Assembly: GCA_947846985.1 (NCBI GenBank)
Contig: CANTUZ010000025.1
Location: 16,800,100 to 16,864,099, forward strand
DNA length: 64,000 nucleotides
Source: Fratercula arctica
Taxonomy: Eukaryota; Chordata; Aves; Charadriiformes; Alcidae
Direction: 5' to 3'
Below the pieces are notes generated by a model, which ran no database searches, was not told the origin of the DNA, and saw nothing but the letters and a program-made list of their open reading frames with translations. A program made the position numbers and the translations under genes. The first letter of the stretch is position 1; each line of letters opens with the position of its first letter. Shown piece after piece: positions 11,301-23,300 of this stretch.

Positions 11301-14300
11301 AGACATAGCTGCTGTTCAGTTGATCACATCCATTGGGATCTGGCGGCGTCCATCTTGCCATTTTATTCCTAAGAACTGGATCTCCTGTGCAGGTCCCTTG
11401 ACCTTACTTCGTTTTATGGCAAAACCAGCTTTCAGAAGGATTCGGACTATTTTATCCCCTTTCTCAAAAACTTCTTCGGCTGTGTTTCCCCATACAATGA
11501 TGTCATCAATGTACTGCAGATGTTCTGGAGCTTCGCCCTGTTCCAGTGCAGTCTGGATCAGTCCATGGCAAATGGTGGGGCTGTGTTTCCACCCCTGGGG
11601 CAGTTGATTCCAGGTGTACTGGATGCCCCTCCAAGCGAAAGCAAACTGTGGCCTGCACTCTGCTGCCAAAGGGATTGAGAAAAATGCATTCGCTATATCA
11701 ATCGTGGCATACCACTTGGCTGCCTTGGACTCCAGTTCGTACTGGAGTTCTAGCATGTCCGGCACAGCAGCGCTCAGCGGTGGCGTGACTTCATTCAGGC
11801 CACGATAGTCTACAGTTAGCCTCCACTCTCCATTAGATTTTCGCACCGGCCATATAGGACTGTTAAAAGGCGAGCGAGTCTTGCTGATCACTCCTTGAAC
11901 CTCTAGTTGACGAATCAGCTTATGGATGGGAATCAGAGAGTCTTGGTTAGTGCGATATTGCCACCGATGCACCGTTGTGGTAGCAATTGGCAACTGCTGT
12001 TCTTCGACCCTCAACAACCCCACAACAGAAGAATCCTCCGAGAGACCAGGCAAGGCAGACAACTGTTTAACTTCCTCCGCCTCCAAGGCAGCTATGCCAA
12101 AGGCCCACCGATACCCCTTTGGGTCCTTAAAATACCCTCTCCTGAGGTAATCTATACCAAGGATGCATGGAGCCTCTGGGCCAGTCACCATGGGATGCTT
12201 TTGCCACTCATTCCCAGTTAGGCTCACTTCAGCCTCCAATACAGTCAACTCTTGGGATCCCCCTGTGACCCCAGAAATACAAATGGGTTCTGCCCCTCTA
12301 TAGTTGATGGTATCAGAGCGCACTGTGCTCCTGTGTCCACTAGAGCCTTATACTCCTGTGGGTCTGATGTGCCAGGCCATCGAATCCACACTGTCCAATA
12401 AACCCAGTTGTCCCTTTCCTCCACCTGGCTGGAGGCAAGGCCCCTCTAATACTGGTCATGGTATCCAGTACTCACTTCTTGCAGAAATGACTTGGAGGTT
12501 CCTTCAAGAGGATCAGAAGCAAGATCAGGCCTTCTGCTCTGTCTGGGGAACTGCCCGCTGGAAACTGGGGCAGCACTTCTCCTGGAGGGATCCCCTTTTG
12601 TGGTTGTCCTTCCTTGCAACTCCTGTACCTGTGTCCGCAGGATCCAAGTAGGTTGTCCATCCCTCTTCCTCATGTCCTCTCCATGGTCTCGCAGGTAGAA
12701 CCACAGGGTGCCTCGTGGTGTGTACCCTCTTGTACTCTCTCTCTTGAGTGGGGAAATGCCTGCTCCTAATAGCTGAGATGCTGGCCCCTACAGGTGGGGA
12801 GTAGGACATATTCTCTTCAAGTTGCTGGACCTTCCGGGACAGTTTCTCCACAGCTGAGACAAGGGGGGAAGAGAGGCTTTCTTCATATCGCCGGAGCCAG
12901 CCAGCCACCTCATCCACCGTTGGTCCCTCTTCACCTTTCCATTCCATTACTGCCAGTGAGTTGGCATATGACGATGGTGCACTCCGTACAAACTTCCGCC
13001 ACATGGGCCTTGTGCAGTGCACCTCCTCAGGGTCCGTGGGTAAGTCTGTATTGTCCAAGTCATAATAAATCATCTCCCGCATGGCTAATTCTCTCAGGTA
13101 CTGGATACCTCTTTCCATGGTGGTCCACTTGCTTGGTTGACATACAACATCTTCACTGAAGGGGCACCTCTCCCTCATGCCTGACAGGAGTCGTTTCCAG
13201 AGGCTGAGGGCTTGGGTCTTCTTTCCAATTGCCTTGTCAATGCCGCCTTCCCCAGACAGGGATCCCAGCTGCCTGGCTTCCCTACCCTCTAATTCCAGGC
13301 TACTGGCCCCTTTATCCCAACACCGAAGCAGCCAGGTGACAATGTGCTCACCTGAAAGTCGGCTAAAATCTTTTCACATATCCCTCAGCTCACTCAGGGA
13401 TAGGGATCGGGTAATTATCTCTGGTTCTGCCTCTTCCTCCTGTCCTTGTGATGGCCCTGGTTCATCGTCATCTCTTACTAAGCGAACTGATTTCTTTGTG
13501 TACTTCTTCTTTTGTATGGGGGCAACGGATACTGGCACGGGTTGGTTCCCTGGTTCGGCAGCAGTGGCTGTCACAGGGGTCGCAGTAGCCGCAGTGTCTG
13601 TCACAGGGGTTGCAGCAGTCACAGTGTCTGTCACAGGGGTTGCAGCAGTCGCAGTGCCTGTCGCAGGGGCTGCAGTAGTCGCAGTGCCTGTCGCAGGGGC
13701 CGCAGTAGCCGCAGTGCCTGTCGCAGGGGCCGCAGTAGCCGCAGTGCCTGTCGCAGGGGCCGCAGTAGCCGCAGTGCCTGTCGCAGGGGCCGCAGTAGCC
13801 GCAGTGCCTGTCGCAGGGGCCGCAGTAGCCGCAGTGCCTGTCGCAGGGGCCGCAGCAGCCGCAGTGCCTGTCGCAGGGGCCGCAGCAGCCGCAGTGCCTG
13901 TCGCAGGGGCCGCAGCAGCCGCAGTGCCTGTCGCAGGGGCCGCAGCAGCCGCAGCGCCTGTCGCAGGGGCCGCAGCAGCCGCAGTGCCTGTCGCAGGGGC
14001 CACAGCAGTCGCAGTGCCTGTCGCAGGGGCCACAGCAGCCGCAGTGCCTGTCGCAGGGGCCACAGCAGCCGCAGTGCCTGCTGCAGGGGCCGCAGCAGCC
14101 ACAGCGCCTGCCAGTATGGTCTCTGTCTCTTTCTCCTGAGGGTGCTGCATAGCACTGAGCAGTGCCTGGTAGATACCGGCCAGGGCCCAGCACAGTGCGG
14201 TGAGTTGTGCCTCTCTGGAATAGCCACAGCATTTTCCCTTCAGATATTCTACTATTCTATCAGGGTCCTGTAATTGTTCAGGGGTGAAGTCCCAGACCAT

Positions 14301-17300
14301 TGGAGGTGAGAAGTTCTCTAAGTACCTGCCCATATTCTCCCACATGCCATGCCACCCCTGACTGTCCAGCCTCAGAGCAGATCTCTGGGTGGTAGTCTTA
14401 AATAGTCATTTAACCCTAAACGAGACCTGGAACATATTCAGCAGACATAACACTAGGAACATGCTGGTTTGAGCATCCCAAGGATATTCAAAATTCTCAA
14501 AAGCTGTCATACCTGACCCGAAGGAGAAAAGGGAGGCAAAAGAGCTGGGGAAAGTGTCCCCCCCTGTTTCCCCCATAGACTGGGTGTAATTATTAATGAA
14601 TTTTGAGAGGTGGTGCCCAGTGTACGGACAGGAGAGCAATAGCACATAAACACCCCAAAATAACCGTCTAACAAGTGATGTTATCATATCATAAGCCGAT
14701 ATTGCACAGGACAGTAAAATGATAGTCCTCATCCCCCTCCCAGAAGTAACAAATATCATCACAGGGAGTGCATAAGACACATAGGAAATTACATAACACA
14801 GCCATGAGAACAAACTAAGCAACATAGTGACCAGTGACTATTTACCTAACAAATTCGTTTTTTCAAGCTCTAGTTGGATTCTGTCATTGTCTCAACCCTT
14901 CGGGCCCCACGTTGGGTGCCAAAAAAGGACTGTCGTGGTTTGGCCTCAGATGGCAACAAAGAACCACGTGTCGCTCGCTCAGCTCTTCCCGGTACGGGAA
15001 GGATCAAAAGAAAAAGGCAAAACTCTTGGGTTGAGACAAAGGCAGTTTAACAGAACAGCAAAGGGAACAAGAAAACAACAACAATAACACGGGCAGAGGA
15101 ATATACAAACGCGTTTACAGAACCGCTGCTCCCCAGCCAGACCCAGGACACACCAGCCCACTCCAAACCCAACTTCCTGCCCCCTCCCTCCTTTTAATCT
15201 CAGGGTAGGCGTGGCTCACATGGCATGGAATACTTAACCCGGTCCCCGCCGGAACCAGGACAGTGACAACAATGTCACATGGCAAACTCTAAAATCATCT
15301 GTCATGAGGCATTTGTCATGACGTATCATTCCATCACCTGCATTTTGCCAGCTAACCTCTCCAGTGAAGACTGCTAACAGGCCACATTTTGGAGAAGTTT
15401 GACAGCCACTTCTAATGATTTTTATTTTTAATACATTTGTTACAAGAAAGTTTTTCTTTATTCCATCCCCCCTTGCTGGCAGGAAAAATTCCTCTACAGT
15501 TGTGTGACTGGGAAGGCTCTGTAACAGCTATTCCTGATCTAGTGCAAATCACAAGTGGTAAAGACTTCTTTTACCACTAGAGGGCTAGCAGCCCTTCTTT
15601 CCTGAGATAAGGCTCGTTTTAGTTCTTAGTGTACTGGGACACAATGAACTTTAAGAGAGGGTCTTAATCATCAGATAAACTGACTACATGCCAAACATCT
15701 GTTGAAATGCAAATAGGACTTACTGCATGTGATGTGCTTGAAGACAACACTGAGGCAGGGGAGAGGCTGCTCTGATGATTGGAAAGCGAGCTAGAAAGAA
15801 ATTACAAAGAATTAATAAAATTAATTTTTCCTAGAACATTTTTAATATATATATATGTATGTATATATACACATATATACAAACACAGAGTAGGTAGTAG
15901 GATATTAGTTAAAGAATAAAAATTGTAGGCATACGTATATACATACACACAATAGGGTATTAAAGAAAAAATAAAAAATTAAAGAAAAAATATTAAAGAA
16001 TTTTTTTTTCTTTTAACTAATATCCTACTACCGTTTAATGAAAAAAAAATTGAAGCACAGAGACAACTATTACTAACAAGAAGCATCTAAAACACCATTC
16101 ATTTGTATTTATCAATTTACTATATTTTTAGAAAAACAATAATTGCTTCAGGAATTATGTAGCAATGACTCCAAGACATGTAAAGTCCAAAACCAGAAGG
16201 TTCACACAACACATGGCTTGTTTCTCATTCTTTCCCTGAGCAACTGCTGCTGCTGCCTGCCACAGGGCACAGGTAATAATTAGTTGAGGCAGTGCTTTGG
16301 TTTGACTCACTGGTATTTCTCACAATCTGCATAACATTAGTTCAACCAATTAGAACTGCAGGGTATTCACCCCATAACTCTGCCAAAAGCCCCAACACAC
16401 TCTCAAAAGACAGGGCTCAAAAACAAACAAACAAACAAACAAAAAAAAAAAAACCCCAGCAAATGAAGAACATCTGTGAAAGCCCAGAAATTAGACATAC
16501 TACTACAGAATCTGGCAATTTAATCAAGGCTGGTTTGTACCACTACACCCCACCAAAAGTAATTTCCTCTTTGAAAAGATGAATCAGAACTATCGGTTCA
16601 GTTTTATACATACACTGGAAAATATGAAAATAAAGAATCCCTTGATGAAAAACATTTGCAGATAACTTTGTTTTAAGAAGCAACTCTGCTTTAGCATCAT
16701 CTTTTTTCCCTAGCTGACCAGGCCTGTGAACTTTTGGCAGTAACAGCAGCACCGACATTCATCTGTAATCCAAAGGATCTTTAAACGTCTCCCTGAAAGG
16801 TGACTGAAACTGGTTCTTAAATGTTTACACTGACAAAAGTTATACCTTACATTCAAGGTCAAGAACATAATTTACAGTACAGTATGGAATAAAGAAAATG
16901 AACACTGAACAAAGGCAAACAAAACAAAGCCATAAAAAAATATGTATGGTTTGGTGCTCAAAAAGCCCCTCATGTGAAATCAGAAGGAAGAGAGATTCTA
17001 ACCATAAAAAATATTTTAGTGTTCTCTATGGAAATAGCCACAAGAAAATGCAGCAGTTTTCGTAACAAAGCTGCAGGCTAAATTATATGCCCTAATTTAA
17101 GGGCAAACACTTCTGGCAGCTCCTTGAGGTATGGGACCAGAATAAATCTTGGCAGTTTCATACCTTAATTTTACTTTGACTCTTTAAAACCGTTCCCTGT
17201 CTGCAGGAATTACGACATCACTTCAGGCAGCAAGGAAAGATATGGTTCAGTATAACACACGGTTTTAAACCACTCCCTCATCCACTCTCCCCAGCTCTTC

Positions 17301-20300
17301 TAATAAGCCTTAATTGACCAACTGACTACGGTAGAGACACAGACAAGAGCTGTCAGCACAACCAAGTCAGACACGCTTGGAATGCAGGCATCATGTTTTC
17401 AGGTGCTTGGTATCTGTCTAACAGCATCAATCCTCCAACTAAAATTTCTACCAATGTACACAGGTTTTCAACAAATAAATGTGGGGAGATGTTTCTAATG
17501 TAAATGGAGTAATTCTTGTTATTTGACACATTTACCATTTTATTCAACAGAAAACACTAGTGTATTAAGAGAACCAACCACACCCTAGCTATGAAACAGA
17601 AAAAAAAACCTGTGATAGCCCATCAAATTAGTTTCTTATATTAACAAATACAGTACAAAGGTGAGTATTAAAATATAACTCAACCAGTATAGTCTCAGAT
17701 GTCACCTGCCTGAGGACGAAGCTCAAGTAACAGGCACTGAAAAAAATCAGACAGATAGTGCAAATGAGCTAAGCTGTGCTAAATGCACTTCCAGGAACAC
17801 CAATCTGATATTTCAAAGTGTCTTAAGGAAACGTCTTGGAAAAAGAAAAAACACACAGTCCCTGTCCATTTTTTCATTTTAAGAAATACAAATATAAATG
17901 AAACTACAATATTTCAAAATTAGCCAGGAAGTAAACTATTAAGGAATGATTTTAAACATATGACACTAAACAAACAGCAGGCACTGTGGACAAAGTTATG
18001 ATCTAGTTAAAGATGTCCCTCTGATCTAGTTAAAGATGTCCCTGCTTACTGCAGGGGGGTTGGACTAGATGACCTTTAAAGGTCCCTTCCAACCCAACAC
18101 ATTCTATGATTCTACAATTCTATGAAAGTAGTAAAAACAAAGTGGGGGAATCAATTTAGCTGGCATGATTGAAGCAAGAGCCCCTTGAAACACAAAGTTG
18201 TTTATATACCATGAAAACTTGAGGGCAGCAGCTGCTCTATCATTAAGAGGTAGCCCATATTTCACAACCAGAAACATCCTGGTCTCTTCTGAATCTCTCT
18301 CCTAATTCTAGTTAATGCAAGAAAAGGGGACCCTGGTGTCTGACAGCCCCATACGCAATCACCCTCATGTTTGCTCTTTCCCCAAAATTGAACCCCTTTC
18401 AGTTTATCACAACTCCTACTGTACCTGCTTAACTGGGGAAGCGAGCTGCTGGCCAAATCACTGGACTCAGGCAAGCTGGGCAATGTTGCTGCATGCTGCG
18501 ATGTTGAAGGCAGAAGTGAAGCAGTGGTGGATACCACGCTAGGCAGAGAACCAGCAGAAGGTAGCAAAGGAGAAGGCTCTGTCTTAGGCACTGGAACTGA
18601 TGAAGTAGCTGCAACGAGTTAAAGGGAGGTATTCAAAGACAAATTTCAGCATACCTGACATCCCAGCCTGGATCCAGGAACACAACAGTATTCTCCCCTT
18701 GGTTTACGAAAACCCAACCATTAAGAACCAGTAACAGTATCAAGCAATCTGTCTATTAATGAAAATTCAAACAGCAACAGAACTATCCTTTTTTTCCTGT
18801 TTTCACCTACAATAGATTTATAATTTTCACTGCTACATGTGTAGTAAACTACAGTCTTCTGCACTTACCTCCCACTGTCTGGATTACTAACTTTTGCTTG
18901 CAAATCAATCCTCATTTTAAAATCCCTTGCATTTGGTTCCACAAACAAAAGACATTTGCGCTTTTCAAGGCACTGTACAAATATGCTTTTACCTACAGCT
19001 CTGCTTCTTCATTCCAACCAACACAGCACCTTTGATTTTGATGTTTGAGACTTGGATCACTGGAGTACAAGGGCACATACAACTTATCAGTTTGGAGAAC
19101 TGAGTCAAATGTGTAATGCAGTAGAATAAAAGAAGCTACAATAAAAGGCCACAATTGAGCACAGCATTAAGTACTTCTAATGGCTAAAGAGTTGCCAAAC
19201 ATTGTCTGTCTTTATTTGACCTAGATAACAAAAAGCATTTAGCATTAATATTACTTTTTAGGCTATACAGAGTAGAACTTGTTTACCATATGTGCCTTTC
19301 CAAAGGATCACTATACTGTAATAAGACACTGAACAACTCTACTGCCCAACATAACACCCAGCTGTTTCTACACTTATCTCTTGTCCTCCAAAGATAATAC
19401 ACAGAATTAGAGGCACTCACCCACCAATAAAACTCAGAGAGTTGAGCCCTGCCTGCCTTCTGCTGGACCATGCTTCCACACCACACGAGAGACCACTACT
19501 CAGTGGATCATCACTAACTTGCAATGCATGTGAAGACAGTCTTGGAACGATCACCAAACAAAAATCATATATGTGCTTGGAAGTTACGCATCACAGTTTA
19601 TTCACGTTATTGGTTTGGTTTCCTCGCTAAATGACCCAAGTCAGGTAGCGGGATTGGGTGCTATGCAAACAGAAATCAAGAAGTCTTGGCCTTGGCAATA
19701 AGTATGAGGGTAACTGACAGAGAAGGAAATTCAAGTGACAAACAGAAACATAGTTATGAAGAAGGCAACTATATCACCCGATACCTCCTGGAAAGATACA
19801 TATAAAAATAAGTAAATAACATTTACAACTCAATACATTTAGAGCAGGGTTCCCTTCTTGAAGTAAAAGTAGATGTCCTCAATACAAGGGACAGAATCAC
19901 CATCTTCATTAAGATTTCTTATAAGATGCCTGAACACGATGTGCAAGACAAAACCAGTAGACAAGTAGGATGGTCAGAATTATAACACACCAGCCATACT
20001 TTGAAGTAAGGGTTTAGGAAGCACAAGATCTGGATATTAAAGGAAAACAACAGCAAAGATGAGAGATGAACAACTAAGAATATTATCAGCACATACAGAA
20101 GGGAAAAGGTCAGTACTTTCAAATGTTAAAAGAGAATTTCAAAATAGTTTGGATGCATGAAATAGATACATGGAAGAAGACTGATTCCAGTTTATGTGCT
20201 TGAGATACAGAAAAAAACAAGTGTTCTCAAAAGAGAACTGGCATAGAAAAAGGGACTAAAAGCTGTTATAGAATAATTACAAAAATATTAGGAGTTCTCA

Positions 20301-23300
20301 GATCTTTGTTTTCCATAGCAAAAAGACAAGTCCTGTAGTGAATTTCATAAATTGTTTATTAATTCTGTACACAAGAGTAAGAAAGTTTTCCACTTGAAAA
20401 ATTGCTTTTATATATAACAATCTTTTAAATGGTAACTCTTTGGGCGTATACACTCCTCCTGCTCATTTAGTAATGGTTTTAAACTGAGGCAATGGTTTTA
20501 AACCGGAAGAGGGGAGATTTAGATTAGATATCAGGAAGAAATTCTTTACTGTGAGGGTGGTGAGACACTGGAACAGGTTGCCCAGGGAAGTTGTGGATGC
20601 CCCATCCCTGGAAGTGTTCAAGGCCAGGATGGATGGGGCTTTGAGTGACCTGGTCTAGTGGGAGGTGTCCCTGCCCAGGGCAAGGGGGTTGGAACTACAT
20701 GATCTTTAAGGTCCCTTCCAACTCGAACCATTCTATGATTCTATTATTTAAATTGAACTTGGCACTAACAAAATACTGTTTACAGATCTGAATACTCAAC
20801 TTCTTTCTACTCAGAAGTATATAAAAAAAAAGGCTGCCCCACTAATGATTGAAGTGTTGGAATTCCAAAAGATGTTAATTCACACTGCTGCCCTTGAAAA
20901 CTTCCACAGAGCAGCACATAAAGGTCAGAAGAGTGAATACTATAATTGTTTTAACTCCAGGAAGAGAGCTGTAGGGGTGCTACACGTAAAATACTACATT
21001 AGAAACAGGCAAGATGTAGGTAACAGCAATGCCCGTATCAGAGCCAGTACTGTCTTAATGTTACTCCACTGCAAGGCAGCAAGCTAACCGGCAGAGGGAG
21101 CATGTTAGTCACCCTTATTCCCCACAGGCTTGTGACAGGGCATAAGTAGCACTATACCCAGTGAGAGGTGCATCCAAAGAATGTGACATTGTTTCATTAC
21201 AGCTAAATGCTACTCACAGCTTCCCAATTGAGAAGCGGAAGAATTGCTAAGAAATTTGATAATATTTTTTAATTTTATATTTTATTTTAATTTTATATTA
21301 ATTTTTGGCAGATAAATTCAAAAGAAAAAGCAGCTTCTCTAATTCCAAGACTCCTTAGGTTTGTAGATTTAATAGGGCTGCTTTCATGTTTCAGTTTTAG
21401 TCAAGAAGCAAGCAGTATATCCTATGCAAGTATAAAATAAACTCAAATGGATCAGCCAAAAATTAACCATTGAGAACAATATAAAACCTTAAACCAGATG
21501 TCACTGCTACAGTTGTGCGCACAGCAAGTAGTACGGAAATATCAGAAAGTCCTGTGCACAACCAAGCTTTTTAAACTTACTGTCAAGAGTTGCCTGTGTC
21601 CTAACACCACTGTGCCCGTTCTGTAAACAAAGGAGAAATTAATGAATAAATCATCTTAGAGGTATATTAAATTTTCAGACTGAATCACAAATTGAACATG
21701 CTTCACGCAAAATTTTATATTCATTCTAAATTGAAAGACAAAAAAGGCAGAAAATTAACTTTTTACTGCCTTTAACAAAACCACATAATAAAGTTGTCTC
21801 AAGTGCAAGGTGTCCTGAACATATAGAATCCCATACACTGCCCATACTATGCCCATCAGCAGGAGACCTTCCCATGTACTGTATATACAAACTTCAGGCT
21901 TACAACGATATGAAAGAAAGAATTGCATTAACATATAGGAAATGGTTGTGCTTTTGATCTAATGCAACTCACAATTTTAACTATCCAAGTTACACAGAGA
22001 CACCAATTTTTTTTCCATTGAAAGATAAGACTTGAGAAGCACCAGTTGTCTTTTTTGGATAATGCTGGAGTACAGAAGTGGATAGTTTATGCTTGATCCT
22101 CACCAGTACATATGAGCTAGTGCAGAAGACAAGTGTGACTCAGCCATTACATAACAAAGGACAGAAATAAATAAACTTACAAACTCTCACAAGATCCTTA
22201 CACATTTAATAAATTAAGTTCTCTTAAAACAAACCTACATTCCATATACAAAGAGAGTAGGTGCTTTTGAATATCTCCCGAGAGAGATCCTCTGTCCTAG
22301 ATTAGACCTCTCCCTATGCTTTTTAAAATAAAACATGAAACTAATTTCCACTGCTCTTTAAATCCAGCAACAGTAATGCTGGAGGGGCCACAAACAGTTT
22401 GGGATCCATTTGCTAGGTGCCATATAAATTTAACAAATAATATACCTTTGGAAAGAAACCGTCAAGTTATAGCAAAATACCATGACGCAGTTCCTTTTTT
22501 AAAAGCTAAGCTTCGGAGAAGGAAACTCAACTAGAATGTTGTGTTACTAAGAGAAAAGGTCAAACAGCAATTTAAGATGTCTAAATTCATAAAATCAGAG
22601 GCTCTTATATCCCAAATACAAAAAATGGCTACACAACAGGAAAAGAAAAAAGAAATAAAAGAGTGAGTGGACTTGGGAATAAAAAAAACACCACTTGGCT
22701 TGGTTAAAATATTAACATTGCAGGTGTCGTGGTTTAGGTAATACAAGTTTAACAGGGATAAGAATATTTCGCCTTTTTCAAGGTCTTATTTCTGAAATTC
22801 ACTCACCGTAACTGCAACAGGGGTTGATTCAGACGGAGCCATGGAGCTTTGGTACGCTATCCTACTGTGCACAGAAGTCTGGTCATAGGAGGAAGTTGTC
22901 GTTACTGGGCTAGTGCTCTGGGATGAGCAGGTCAGACTAGAAGAGGTGATGGCAGAGGTTGTGTAGGTGGACTCCTGTACTGTACTGGATATTGTCAAAG
23001 AGGTATTCAAAGGATCACTGGAAAAAGTAAAAATTATTTATCATCTTGGTAATGACATCTCAAACACCTTCATGAAAATATCAGCTCCTGTACAGTTATC
23101 TAGAACTACCTTAAACACGTAGTCAAATCTACATTATTTATACTAGAAAAATCTAATCATGAAAAAAAAAATACATAATTTTGCTTTGGTCCCCAGTAAT
23201 CACTGCTTCAAAACCATCAGCTGCACTAAGCACCATTCACCTTCCTCCTGCCAGCCAAACCAAAACAAGGGTTTACACACAATCACTTTTCAGTCATGTT

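Larger units (their letters stand above)
8979..14930 (-). other. ERV internal region (overview)
   Basis: Order on the minus strand from the right: primer binding site, hydrophobic leader ORF (14825-14406), gag (14345-12525), protease (around 12343), RT-RNase H (12323-10206), integrase (10205-9263), short env-less end. Leader, gag, RT, RNase H and the zinc part of integrase share one frame; the protease active site and integrase core share another. Confidence 0.85.
8643..15262 (-). mobile_element. Endogenous retrovirus, ERVL/class III type, two LTRs, no env
   Basis: A 6.6-kb provirus in reverse orientation: 5' LTR 14931-15262, primer binding site 14904-14921, leader ORF, gag, protease, RT, RNase H, integrase, 3' LTR 8643-8978. 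The flanks read TTGAC (8638-8642) and GTGAC (15263-15267), a 5-bp target duplication with one mismatch. Five bases fit ERVL, as do the HSPTICH and YIDD motifs in RT and the absence of env. In-frame stops lie in gag and pol, with frameshifts around protease and between the zinc-binding and catalytic parts of integrase, so it is defective as read. It lies in the intron between UBAP2 exons 17 and 18, in the same orientation as the gene. Confidence 0.93.

Noticed and set aside
13177..14139. Long plus-strand open frame of 320 codons across the gag repeat
   Set aside because: It is the antisense shadow of the 30-bp stop-free repeat in gag. Its Val/Ala-Gly repeat composition is imposed by the DNA repeat and there is no other support.
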